Of a DNA stretch of 50,041 nucleotides, positions 1-7,794 are shown one piece after another. The notes beneath the pieces were generated by a model, which did no database searches, was not told the origin of the DNA, and worked only from the letters and a program-made list of their open reading frames with translations. Position 1 is the stretch's first letter. Each line of letters starts with the position of its first letter. This DNA is from an uncultured Clostridia bacterium (GTDB taxonomy: Bacteria > Bacillota > Clostridia > TANB77 > CAG-508): contig CANQSV010000009.1 of the NCBI GenBank assembly GCA_947626605.1, positions 1-50,041 on the forward strand. Direction: 5' to 3'. The translations under genes were made by a program, and so were the position numbers.

Positions 1-407
1 TATGATATAATGATTGGAACAAGGAAGAGCTTGTATATAGAGTTATAGTTCCCTATTTTATTTTGATATGATATAATTCCAAAATATAAAATAATGTTTG
101 GAGCATAGTTATAGTTCCCTATTTTATTTTGATATGATATAATATTAGAAAAATCCTTGTATATTTGGCTAAAGTTATAGTTCCCTATTTTATTTTGATA
201 TGATATAATAAGAATATCTATATTATAAATCGGTTCCAGGTTATAGTTCCCTATTTTATTTTGATATGATATAATAAGAGGTATAGAAAGTGTAGCTGAA
301 CAATTGTTATAGTTCCCTATTTTATTTTGATATGATATAATAAATTACCTGAAGCATTTAAAACTTGGAAAGTTATAGTTCCCTATTTTATTTTGATATG
401 ATATAAT
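1..407 (+). CRISPR. CRISPR array, type II-C, trailing end of a longer array
   Basis: Six complete 36-nt repeats lie at 42-77, 108-143, 174-209, 240-275, 306-341 and 372-407, and an 11-nt remnant of another at 1-11, so the array continues to the left. All visible repeats are identical; each begins GTTATAGTTCCC and ends TGATATGATATAAT. All six visible spacers are exactly 30 nt. The repeat resembles the Neisseria meningitidis type II-C repeat in both its GTTnTAGnTCCC start and its -10-like end, which sets the plus strand as the crRNA strand (spacer 5' of repeat). Every repeat ends in TGATATAAT, a perfect extended -10, so each repeat can start a crRNA within the next spacer, as known in Neisseria. 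The array runs towards the cas genes, which are on the other strand. Spacer targets cannot be judged here. Confidence 0.98.
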
Positions 408-418
408 ATACCCATAAA

Positions 419-460
419 GAAGCCCTGTAATTTCAATAGTTACAGGACTTCTTTTCTTTT
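419..460 (+). terminator. terminator at the end of the CRISPR array
   Basis: A 12-nt arm at 419-430 pairs with 440-451 with one C.A mismatch, around a 9-nt loop, and is followed on the plus strand by a T-rich run. It lies 12 nt past the last repeat and would end array transcripts before they run into cas2 from its 3' side. The reverse direction has a weaker T-tract. Confidence 0.8.
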
Positions 461-506
461 ATTTTTTATTTTTAATAATTTCACTTTATTTCTATTTTTT
501 TCTTTT

Positions 507-827
507 TTAAAATAATGATAGAGTTTCAAACTGTACAGGTTTTTCATATTTAGATTTTTTCCCCAACAGTATTTCAACATTTTCATATTGTTTTTCTGTT
601 ATAGTTAACACCCTAACAGATCCATCATCTGGAACATTTGCTCTTAATCTTTCTCTATGTATATCTGCCATATCTGTTCCATTGCATAATCTAGCATATA
701 CAGAAAATTGAATCATATAATATCCATCTTTCAATAAAAAGTTTCTAAATTGTGTAGCTCTTCTTCTTTCTTGTTTAGTTTTGACTGGTAAATCAAAAAA
801 TACTAATATCCTCATATATTTATGCAT
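507..827 (-). CDS. cas2: CRISPR-associated endoribonuclease Cas2
   Basis: A 106-residue protein with the Cas2 ferredoxin-like start: residues 5-13 read MRILVFFDL, the first beta strand ending in the conserved Asp, followed by the basic helix KTKQERRRATQFRNFLL. Length is normal for type II Cas2 (about 100-110). With Cas1 it forms the spacer integration complex. It overlaps the end of cas1 by 8 nt, so the two are translationally coupled. The start may be Met1 or Met5; either keeps the whole fold. It is the last gene of the cas9-cas1-cas2 operon, convergent with the CRISPR array. Confidence 0.95.
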   Translation of the reverse strand: MHKYMRILVFFDLPVKTKQERRRATQFRNFLLKDGYYMIQFSVYARLCNGTDMADIHRERLRANVPDDGSVRVLTITEKQYENVEILLGKKSKYEKPVQFETLSLF

Positions 828-1722
828 ACCTATACTCTTCTAATTCTATAAGTGTTGGCGTTTTAATTAAATTTTCTTTTCGCCTCATGCTTGTAGAAAA
901 ACTTTTTATCATATATTCAATTGCTCCCTGAACATTAAATTTTTTACCATCTATCAAAACTAAACTATTAATTAAATTAAAAATTATTTTCTTATCATTT
1001 GACGTTAATTCTGAATCTGAAAAATCAATATTATTTGTTACATATAAATCCACTACTGGTCTAAATGGTTCTATAAAATCATCTGCTAAATTAAAGTTAT
1101 TTAATTCATTATGATGAAAAATACCTATTGCTGGTTCAAATCCATACATTATTAATGTTCTAGCAATCATCCCTCTAACTATTGAATAACCATAATTTAA
1201 TGCTGCATTTTCCTTACATGGTATTTTTCTATTAAAAGTTTTACCAAACAAATTTCTAAAATAATATACTGCTGCCCTAGCTTCAATATTTGTACTATCT
1301 CCTGACAATATAGAATTAGTCATTTCTTCTAAGTATTGTCCTCCACTTACTCCGTTTATTTCTAAACACCTAGCTTGATTTAATATTTTACTAGTAATTA
1401 CATCTTGCCATATTCTTTTTATTAATGGTTTGGAGATTGTCATTTGTAATTTTATATTCTTTAGTTGTCTAGAATAATTATTCATTCCTAATAAAATCCC
1501 TGTTGGTAAGTGCTTTTCATCACATACATATAATACAATATCATGCTCAATGATTTTTCTTAAAGCATATGTTGTTATAACTGTTCTTTGAGATTCTATA
1601 CATATGCTATTAATGTCTTCTAAAGGAATTGTATGTTCTTGTCCTTCTTTTGTAACAACAAGTTGTTCATTTTTAATTTTTAAATGAACATCACTTTCAA
1701 CATAAATATTCCTAAAAGCCAT
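820..1722 (-). CDS. cas1: CRISPR-associated endonuclease Cas1
   Basis: A 300-residue type II Cas1, the integrase that inserts new spacers. The N-terminal beta domain precedes the alpha-helical catalytic domain, where the metal ligands can be seen: Glu147 in NIEARAAVYYFRNLF, His204 in GIFHHNELN, and Glu218 in DFIEPFRP. All three are present, so the enzyme looks active. The length is normal for the type II-C form. It begins 18 nt after the cas9 stop and overlaps cas2. There is no csn2 or cas4 nearby, which together with the Cas9 size gives subtype II-C. Confidence 0.97.
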   Translation of the reverse strand: MAFRNIYVESDVHLKIKNEQLVVTKEGQEHTIPLEDINSICIESQRTVITTYALRKIIEHDIVLYVCDEKHLPTGILLGMNNYSRQLKNIKLQMTISKPLIKRIWQDVITSKILNQARCLEINGVSGGQYLEEMTNSILSGDSTNIEARAAVYYFRNLFGKTFNRKIPCKENAALNYGYSIVRGMIARTLIMYGFEPAIGIFHHNELNNFNLADDFIEPFRPVVDLYVTNNIDFSDSELTSNDKKIIFNLINSLVLIDGKKFNVQGAIEYMIKSFSTSMRRKENLIKTPTLIELEEYRYA

Positions 1723-1740
1723 ATTTTTGCTTAATTTAAC

Positions 1741-4700
1741 TTAAGCTTCCTCCTTTCCTTTTTTCAAATTAAATTTTAGTCTTTTCTCTGGTAATTTTAC
1801 TTTATTGTAATTTCCTAAAACGTCTACTTCATATTTCTCAATTTTTTTCAATTTTTTAATTCCTAGACTTTCTTGTTCGTATTCACCATCATGGTTTATT
1901 ATTTTTAGCACAGCAGTTGAAATTCCTGCTTTAATATAATATGCAAAAATATCATCTACTTCTTTTTGGTCTTTTGTTTTATCATTTCGTCCGTTTAACT
2001 TAATTTTATTTTTTCCTTCAATATGAATAAGATCATTAGGATATAACGAAAATATAAAATCTTTATCATTCATTTCTTTCCATTCCGAATATGGTTTTGA
2101 CGCTATACATGCTTTATTAGGCAATTCTTTTTTCATTGTATCTGCTATATAAATTGGAACAAAATAGTAACCATCATTTTCTACATAAAATACATCTACT
2201 CTTACCATACTTCCATTATCTGCTATTGCTTTTCTTTCCGGTAATTCAACACCTAAAGTTGTTTTTTCTTCCAATTTAACCTTTTTTACTATTGGCCCTT
2301 GTGTTCCATCTGCTTTAGGTTTATAGAATGGTTCTGCAAATGCTTTTTTACCGTCTCCTCCAAACTTTTTCAATCTATTTACCAAAGCTTCATACAATAA
2401 TCTATCATCTTTTTTCTGTTTTTCAGGATATTTATCTATCTCTCCATCTTTTAACTTTAAGTTTATTAAATCTGTTTTTGTAACAGTTTTTAATATATTT
2501 CCTTCTTTCTTTAAACCTCTTATTGTTTCTTGATGGGCTTGTCCCTTTACTTTTCTTCTAGGCATTCTAGATACAAAAATAGGTTCTAAATCGTTATATC
2601 TATTTATATTATCTTCTATTTCATTATATGAATATATCTTAGCTTCTTTTATGCATTCTTCCATTCTTTCCTTACTCTGGCATGTGGTTCTTATTTCTAG
2701 CTCTTTTCTAAAATTTACCCAAGGTTCTGGAAATTTGTTTCCAAATCGTTCTTCATACTCTCTCTTACTTATAATTTCACCTGTATCTTCATCAACATAC
2801 TCGCCATTATTCTGCATATATCTTGCTTCCATATATTGAGAAAATCTAGTGATTTTATTTATCATTCTCTGAGATACAGATGCCACAACAGTAGCATCTA
2901 CTGCATGATGTTCATCTCCATCTGCTCTAATTTTTTCTATACCCCATCTTTTTCTCATATATGCAGTTACTTGTCCATTAACTGTCCATATTTTTCTTTC
3001 AAATTTTTCATTCTCTGAAAATTGCATATAATTATTTAATAAACTATAAATTACTTTAGTGATGTATCTAGTATCATTTAAATTACGGGTTTTCCATGTT
3101 TTTCTATCCTCTTCAGATATTCTTTCTTTTAGTAATTTTTTCTTTTTATTATAATTACTTATAAATTGATTTACCCTTACTTCATATTCTTCTAAGTTTC
3201 TTCCTGCTTCTTCCATATACTGGTATGGCACCCTATTTCCCTTTTGCCTATTTTCTCCTGATACAACTAAAACTTTATTATTATATGAGTCATCAAAGCA
3301 CATACTATATGGTATGATATGATCTACTTCCACGGCTTCTGTAAACAAGTCTTCTATGGAAATATGTTTGCCTGAATATATACATATTTCTTTTTGTTCT
3401 TTCCATAACTTATATTTAACAATGTCTTGACCTGTTACATCTGATTTGCCTAACTCCTCTATTATTTTCTTTGCTTCTTCATTTTTTTCTCTATTTTCTG
3501 TTTGTGACTTTTCAATTCTACTTCTATCCAATCTACTTTTTCCTAATTCTCTTGCCAATTCTATTACTACAACATCTGGTTTGCCATATATAGGATTATA
3601 CTTATTTGTAATTGCATTAATAACTTTTATTGTCTGCGAAACTGACCTTCTTACTACTGGATTAGATATTGATTGTTCTAAATCATTAATTGATAATTTT
3701 CTTTTTTTCTCTGTATTTATTTTCCCTCTAAAGTCATCATATACAGTTCCAACAGCTTTATCATATGTCATTCCTTGTTCCAATGCTGGTATAATTTTTT
3801 TCATGCATTTTATAGATAAATTACCTACTTTAGAAAAATTTAATTTTAACAATTCGTTAATTGCTTCTTTTGGTAATTTAGGAACATTTTCATTCAAATA
3901 TTTTTCTCTTTTATCATCATTTTTGTAAACACTCAAAGCATATCCAATTTGATCTATTTCATCTGATGACAATTCCTTTATATAATTTTTTTGATATTTA
4001 TCTAATGCTACTCTCATTTTATGATAACTTTTAAATTCTTCAATCTTTTTTGTTTTTTCAGATTCTTTATTAATTTCTTTTGAAAAAATATTTGTAAAAT
4101 TATATGATATCATATTAAATCTTTCAAAATCTGATAAATCAAGAACCGTTCTTAAAGTATCGTATGTAACTGTAACTTTATCTTTTACTAACTCTATTAT
4201 TTTTTTCTTTTCTTCTTCAGTTAATTCTCTTTTTTCTCTATTTATTTCTCCATTTTCAAGTTTAATATATTTCTCTATTTTTATGTGATTAATATCTTGC
4301 AATAATTTGAAATATTCAAAAGTATAACATGCTTTGGGGGCTCTATATTCATCCTCAAAAGTACATTTTCCCAACATTTTTTCAATTTGATTACCACCAT
4401 ATGGACTATTTCCACCTGGACCTTCATCAAAGCTACGTTGTGATTCAAATATTTCTACATATTCTTCAATAAACTCATCAGTTATCAAAGAATTAAATTC
4501 TTGTTGTTTCTTTAAAATTAATCTAATTTCATCTACTAATAGTTTTCTAAGAGGTGTATTTCTATATTCATTAGGGCTATTTTTTATTTTTATTAGTTTT
4601 GTACCATCTGGCAATGTTGTTGTGAACTTTTCATCTTTTAAATACATCTCAGCAACAGTTCGATACCCTTTTTCTTTCATTAATTCTTCATTTTCCTTCG

Positions 4701-5160
4701 TAGCTGTTAATAATTTTCCAGCATCACTTTTTGAGTTTTCTTCTTCTGATTTGCTATTTGATTTGTATCCACGTTTTTTTACAAAATGCACTAAAATCCT
4801 TGCTAATTCTACATTTGTAAGTTTTGAATCAAGTGCTTGCACTCTTAATTCATATGGGCTAAATTGAAATTTATAAGTAGAATATACTTCATCCAACTCT
4901 TTTATACTAATTATTTTATATTTTTCTAATAATTGTTTTGTTCTTTTTATTCGATGATTTCTTCTTCTTAATCTTCTTCTTAAACCTCTTGCCTCTCTTC
5001 TTGGTTGTGCCAATGGTGCTCCGTCCTTTGGATTTTCTGCTGCATCAAAAATTCTTGATCCTAAATCTATAATTCTTTTAGGCTCTCCATTTACATCATC
5101 TTCTAAAACAGCCCATCCTACAGATGAAATTCCTAAATCCAATCCAATTCTATACCCCAT
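1741..5160 (-). CDS. cas9: Cas9 endonuclease, type II-C
   Basis: A 1139-residue RNA-guided DNA endonuclease. I place the start at 5160 (GYRIGLDLG after Met) because an AGGAGGT site sits 6 nt upstream; a longer open frame reaches back through the tracrRNA gene and is not a real extension. Domains in order: RuvC-I with Asp8; Arg-rich bridge helix QPRREARGLRRRLRRR near residues 50-65; recognition lobe; RuvC-II with Glu534 in VVVIELARE; HNH domain with His614 in EVDHIIPYS; RuvC-III with His752 and Asp755 in EHHAVDATV; C-terminal PAM-interacting region. All nuclease residues are intact. The size fits the compact II-C group rather than the 1370-residue II-A group. It sits directly downstream of the tracrRNA terminator and is probably transcribed by read-through from the tracrRNA promoter. 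Confidence 0.98.
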   Translation of the reverse strand: MGYRIGLDLGISSVGWAVLEDDVNGEPKRIIDLGSRIFDAAENPKDGAPLAQPRREARGLRRRLRRRNHRIKRTKQLLEKYKIISIKELDEVYSTYKFQFSPYELRVQALDSKLTNVELARILVHFVKKRGYKSNSKSEEENSKSDAGKLLTATKENEELMKEKGYRTVAEMYLKDEKFTTTLPDGTKLIKIKNSPNEYRNTPLRKLLVDEIRLILKKQQEFNSLITDEFIEEYVEIFESQRSFDEGPGGNSPYGGNQIEKMLGKCTFEDEYRAPKACYTFEYFKLLQDINHIKIEKYIKLENGEINREKRELTEEEKKKIIELVKDKVTVTYDTLRTVLDLSDFERFNMISYNFTNIFSKEINKESEKTKKIEEFKSYHKMRVALDKYQKNYIKELSSDEIDQIGYALSVYKNDDKREKYLNENVPKLPKEAINELLKLNFSKVGNLSIKCMKKIIPALEQGMTYDKAVGTVYDDFRGKINTEKKRKLSINDLEQSISNPVVRRSVSQTIKVINAITNKYNPIYGKPDVVVIELARELGKSRLDRSRIEKSQTENREKNEEAKKIIEELGKSDVTGQDIVKYKLWKEQKEICIYSGKHISIEDLFTEAVEVDHIIPYSMCFDDSYNNKVLVVSGENRQKGNRVPYQYMEEAGRNLEEYEVRVNQFISNYNKKKKLLKERISEEDRKTWKTRNLNDTRYITKVIYSLLNNYMQFSENEKFERKIWTVNGQVTAYMRKRWGIEKIRADGDEHHAVDATVVASVSQRMINKITRFSQYMEARYMQNNGEYVDEDTGEIISKREYEERFGNKFPEPWVNFRKELEIRTTCQSKERMEECIKEAKIYSYNEIEDNINRYNDLEPIFVSRMPRRKVKGQAHQETIRGLKKEGNILKTVTKTDLINLKLKDGEIDKYPEKQKKDDRLLYEALVNRLKKFGGDGKKAFAEPFYKPKADGTQGPIVKKVKLEEKTTLGVELPERKAIADNGSMVRVDVFYVENDGYYFVPIYIADTMKKELPNKACIASKPYSEWKEMNDKDFIFSLYPNDLIHIEGKNKIKLNGRNDKTKDQKEVDDIFAYYIKAGISTAVLKIINHDGEYEQESLGIKKLKKIEKYEVDVLGNYNKVKLPEKRLKFNLKKGKEEA

Positions 5161-5173
5161 CTTTGTACCTCCT

Positions 5174-5292
5174 AAAAATGAAGATAGCTGCTCCACATAA
5201 AATGGAACAGCTAGTGCTTTACGACACATAGGTCTTATTATAATAACCTATTCTACTTTGATATGATATAATTTGTACTTACCCCTAAGTAC
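5174..5292 (-). ncRNA. tracrRNA
   Basis: The minus strand at 5272-5237 is an anti-repeat: aligned over 36 nt to the reverse complement of the CRISPR repeat it matches 30. Two of the changes are A to G, which become G.U wobbles, and the differences cluster in an internal bulge. Downstream comes an AATAAG stretch, a small GTGT/GCAC hairpin, and a 10-bp terminator hairpin (5212-5203 with 5195-5186) followed by a T-rich tail. This layout matches known II-C tracrRNAs such as that of Neisseria. The RNA probably starts near 5292 and is about 115-120 nt long. Its 5' end holds a perfect 7-bp hairpin (5292-5275, GGGG loop) before the anti-repeat. The tail ends right at the cas9 ribosome site. Confidence 0.9.
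5186..5212 (-). terminator. tracrRNA terminator in the cas9 leader
   Basis: A 10-bp stem (5203-5212 with 5186-5195, one G.U) with a 7-nt loop is followed on the minus strand by ATCTTCATTTTT. The cas9 ribosome site AGGAGGT (5167-5173) begins directly after the T-run, so cas9 expression would depend on read-through. Confidence 0.85.
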
Positions 5293-5298
5293 TTTTCT

Positions 5299-5327
5299 AT
5301 AATATACTTTTTTTGTATAAATGTCAA
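5299..5327 (-). promoter_or_regulatory. sigma-A promoter of tracrRNA and probably cas9-cas1-cas2
   Basis: On the minus strand TTGACA (5327-5322, perfect -35) is spaced 17 nt from TATTAT (5304-5299). Transcription would begin near 5292, just at the 5' hairpin of the tracrRNA. No other clear promoter lies between here and cas9. Confidence 0.85.
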
Positions 5328-5426
5328 TACTTATTCCCTTTTACCTGTAATTTCCAACTATTTGATTTATTAATTTTATCATAGGTTATACTTTTATTCA
5401 ACACTTTACATAACTTTCCATTTCTC

Positions 5427-6386
5427 CTATTCAAATCCATATTCCAAAAGTTCAATTTTATTTGAGATAAAATTGTTATTATTCTCTATTGGTCTATTTA
5501 ACTCTGTTGATAAATATTTCTTATTGTCATCTGGAAATACTGTTACTATTGCTTTTGAGTTTTCTTCTTTAGCCAGAACACTCGCAATGACATTTGCTCC
5601 TGACGATATTCCCACTCCTAAACCTAAATCCAATGACAATTTTCTTGCCATATTCACTGCATCATCATCGTTTATAACCCAGACTTTGTCTATTAATTTT
5701 TTGTCTACAATCTTAGGAATAAAATCATCTCCAATCCCTTCTATTTTGTGATTTGATATTACCCTATTTTGTGATAATAATGGCATTTTATCTGGTTCTA
5801 AAGCATAAATTTTTACATCTTTATTGTTCTCTTTTAGCTTTTTAGCAACTCCCATCAATGTACCACCTGTTCCAATTCCTGAAACAAATCCTCCTATTCT
5901 TTCTCCCATTTTGTCCAATATTTCTTTACCTGTTATATTATAATGTGCTAATACATTATTTTCATTTTCAAATTGATTTGGAAAAAATGCATTATTCTTC
6001 TTTGCATATTCTTCCGCCTTTTTTATTGCTCCTGCAAAGCCTCCCTCTTCTTTTGATATTAAAGTTACTTTTGCATTGTACATTCTCATAATATCTAGTC
6101 TTTCTTTGCTCACCCAATTTGGCATAAAAATGTGTACTGGATTTTTAAAATATACTCCCATTGCTGATAAAGCTATTCCTGTATTTCCACTTGTTGCTTC
6201 AACAATCTCCATTCCTTTTTTTAAAGCACCACTCTCATATGCTGATTTTATCATGTAATATGCAACTTTGTCCTTTATACTTCCTGTTGGATTATAATAT
6301 TCTAATTTTGCAAATATTTCATTTTCTTTACCTTCATATCTATATTTAATTCTAATCAATGGTGTATTTCCAATTTTAACTTTCAT
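5427..6386 (-). CDS. cysK: cysteine synthase (O-acetylserine sulfhydrylase family)
   Basis: A 319-residue fold-type II PLP enzyme that makes L-cysteine from O-acetylserine and sulfide. The PLP lysine is Lys38 in NPTGSIKDK, the phosphate-binding and substrate loop is EATSGNTGIAL (about residues 63-73), and a GIGTGGT glycine loop binds the PLP phosphate. The length is normal. The start has an AGGAGAGG site 4-5 nt upstream. The upstream leader encodes a peptide with four consecutive cysteines followed by a terminator, which independently supports a cysteine role and indicates attenuation by cysteinyl-tRNA supply. The exact choice between CysK and a CysM-type paralogue using another sulfur donor cannot be settled by eye. 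It is transcribed alone towards the CRISPR locus. Confidence 0.9.
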   Translation of the reverse strand: MKVKIGNTPLIRIKYRYEGKENEIFAKLEYYNPTGSIKDKVAYYMIKSAYESGALKKGMEIVEATSGNTGIALSAMGVYFKNPVHIFMPNWVSKERLDIMRMYNAKVTLISKEEGGFAGAIKKAEEYAKKNNAFFPNQFENENNVLAHYNITGKEILDKMGERIGGFVSGIGTGGTLMGVAKKLKENNKDVKIYALEPDKMPLLSQNRVISNHKIEGIGDDFIPKIVDKKLIDKVWVINDDDAVNMARKLSLDLGLGVGISSGANVIASVLAKEENSKAIVTVFPDDNKKYLSTELNRPIENNNNFISNKIELLEYGFE

Positions 6387-6477
6387 AAAAATCCTCTCCT
6401 ATTCTTAATATATTCTTAAAATAATATTATTGTTAAGCCTGCAAGCCTTAAGAATATATATCCAGAATAAGATTATA

Positions 6478-6514
6478 CAAAAAGAGTTATGCATTAACTC
6501 CCTGCACAACTCTT
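6478..6514 (-). terminator. attenuator terminator upstream of cysK
   Basis: A 12-bp stem (6514-6503 with 6493-6482, one G.U wobble) with a 9-nt loop is followed on the minus strand by TTTTTG. It sits between the Cys-rich leader ORF and cysK. Its 5' arm GTTGTGCAGG can instead pair with CCTGCAAC at 6553-6546, which would destroy the terminator. Confidence 0.88.
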
Positions 6515-6586
6515 ATATAATAATGGATAATATATTATATATTTCGTTGCAGGCATAATAGCTTATACCTACAACAAGGCATAAGC

Positions 6587-6631
6587 TTATATACAGCAAC
6601 AACATTCAATATATAATATATTTTTATCCAT
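6587..6631 (-). CDS. cysteine leader peptide (14 aa) controlling cysK
   Basis: The minus strand reads MDKNILYIECCCCI then TAA. Four consecutive Cys codons (TGT TGT TGC TGT, 6604-6593) in a 14-codon ORF cannot be chance in this AT-rich DNA. A perfect AGGAGG (6644-6639) lies 7 nt before the ATG and a strong promoter lies upstream. By analogy with ribosome-mediated attenuation, stalling on the Cys codons when charged tRNA-Cys is low would cover GTTGTTGC and free GCCTGCAAC to pair with the terminator arm, allowing cysK transcription. With ample cysteine the peptide is finished and the terminator forms. The mechanism is inferred; the ORF, its signals and the alternative pairings are read directly. 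Confidence 0.9.
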   Translation of the reverse strand: MDKNILYIECCCCI

Positions 6632-6679
6632 ATTCTCTCCTCCTTTTGGTAAACTATTGATAAAATATTTATTGTATGT

Positions 6680-6708
6680 ATTATAGCATATATTTAAATT
6701 TTAGTAAA
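6680..6708 (-). promoter_or_regulatory. promoter of the cys leader-cysK unit
   Basis: Minus strand TTTACT (6708-6703), 17-nt spacer, TATAAT (6685-6680) with a TGn extension. Start expected near 6673, giving a leader of about 285 nt before cysK. Confidence 0.82.
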
Positions 6709-6763
6709 CCTTTTCATTGTAACTTCTAATTTCTTAAATGATACCTGTAAGAATTTGTTATCA

Positions 6764-6792
6764 TTGTATTTTTATGTAAACGATGGTATAAT
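6764..6792 (+). promoter_or_regulatory. promoter of GC-rich cassette copy 1
   Basis: TTGTAT (6764-6769), 17 nt, TATAAT (6787-6792) preceded by TG one base before, so an extended -10. The same arrangement precedes copy 2. The two divergent promoters at 6680-6792 serve cysK and this cassette. Confidence 0.8.
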
Positions 6793-6877
6793 TATATTAG
6801 TTCTATATTCTTTGCAAGCGCATGAGTGTAGGACGGTCCGTACATTCCAAATTTCATATCATAAGGAGGAACAATTC

Positions 6878-7597
6878 ATGTTCGAACTCAATTTCACCCC
6901 CGGCGTCCAGGTTGGCGTCGCCAAACAGCACGTTGAGGAACTCCGTGCTACACGCATCACACTCAAAACTGGTGCTGACATCTATCGTGAGGTCTTCTAT
7001 GGAGGTCTCTTTCCCGGACGTACACGTCATCCTGACACTATCCGGAAAGAAAAAACTCTCATTGAAGAAGGTCGGGCTATCTGGCCCGTCTTTGAGGCAG
7101 ACGTATCTCAGGGGCTTGACATTCTCAAGGATACATCCTCTTTCACAGACGAGCAGAAAGCCCTCATTAATCTTGCCCTCACTGGTATTATCGACTGCAA
7201 GGTAAACTGTTCCGACTTCAGAGAGAGCACTTTTGCTGATTTCAAAATTCTGGCAGAAAAGCTCACTAGTGAAGGCCCCTCATATACACCCTGGGTGCAT
7301 TTCTTCACTTACTGTATCGAAATGGCACCTCTCTACTGCTATGCCTGCACCAACACTGTGGATCAGACCGAAAACTGGCTGGTTGAGAATCGCTTTCTGT
7401 TCCCCAAAGACGGAATCTTGCATTCGTATTGCATTGCTCTCCTCCCCGAAACAGAGCGTGCTTTTGCCATCTATACTTGGCTTGAAGCAGCAAGAAGAGG
7501 AAATGAGTTTATGACGCTTATGAAAATAAAGTCTTTTCTGGATGACTCTGAAGGTCGTTCCTTGACGATTCATCCTGCTAGCGAGAAGAAAAACTGA
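6878..7597 (+). CDS. unrecognised GC-rich protein, cassette copy 1
   Basis: I do not recognise this 239-residue protein. The ATG at 6878 has AAGGAGG 8 nt upstream; a longer open frame upstream crosses the promoter and is not used. No signal peptide or membrane segment is evident; it looks soluble and mostly helical, with conserved aromatic and Cys residues (FFTYCIEMAPLYCYA). It is homologous to the next gene: shared blocks are KQHVEELRATRIT near the N-terminus, IWPxFExDVSxGLDxxKDT, FTDEQKA, an FxYCIxxAPLYxYA block and PKxGIL near the C-terminus. Base composition is strikingly unlike the surroundings: 37 of 60 bases at 6901-6960 are G or C, in a genome that looks well under 35 percent. That suggests acquisition from another organism. 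It stands as its own unit with promoter and terminator. Confidence 0.85.
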   Translation: MFELNFTPGVQVGVAKQHVEELRATRITLKTGADIYREVFYGGLFPGRTRHPDTIRKEKTLIEEGRAIWPVFEADVSQGLDILKDTSSFTDEQKALINLALTGIIDCKVNCSDFRESTFADFKILAEKLTSEGPSYTPWVHFFTYCIEMAPLYCYACTNTVDQTENWLVENRFLFPKDGILHSYCIALLPETERAFAIYTWLEAARRGNEFMTLMKIKSFLDDSEGRSLTIHPASEKKN

Positions 7598-7604
7598 CCA
7601 ACAA

Positions 7605-7650
7605 TCATGCGCAGATCCCCCACCGTTTACGGTTTAGGGGGATCTTTTCT
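7605..7650 (+). terminator. terminator of cassette copy 1 with conserved TCATGCGC
   Basis: AGATCCCCC (7613-7621) pairs with GGGGGATCT (7637-7645) around a loop that itself holds CCG/CGG, followed by TTTTCTTTTTT. The preceding TCATGCGC (7605-7612) is the exact complement of GCGCATGA in the 5' leader at 6818-6825. The same block recurs after copy 2. Confidence 0.9.
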
Positions 7651-7692
7651 TTTTTATTATCGCTTCAACTAATTTCCTTTGTTCTTCCTTTT

Positions 7693-7721
7693 TTGCAATT
7701 TTATGTAAATAGTGGTATAAT
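7693..7721 (+). promoter_or_regulatory. promoter of GC-rich cassette copy 2
   Basis: TTGCAA (7693-7698), 17 nt, TATAAT (7716-7721) with TGG directly before, an extended -10. The sequence around the -10 and the following leader (TTTGCAA, CGCATGA, TGTA) is nearly the same as in copy 1. Confidence 0.82.
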
Positions 7722-7794
7722 TATATTAAGTCTATACTCTTTGCAAACGCATGAATGTATAAGGCTAATTATATAATATTAAGGAGGAACTTTT

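Noticed and set aside
5161-5229. In-frame N-terminal extension of Cas9 by 23 codons
   Set aside because: It reads through the tracrRNA terminator and has no ribosome site; AGGAGGT at 5167-5173 fits the ATG at 5160.
6386-6673. T-box or other riboswitch upstream of cysK
   Set aside because: No T-box GGTGG-ACCGCG block is visible; the Cys-rich leader ORF with a terminator explains the structure.
6755-6877. Longer N-terminus of cassette 1 protein starting at 6755
   Set aside because: It would cover the promoter and leader that are conserved in copy 2; the strong ribosome site fits 6878.
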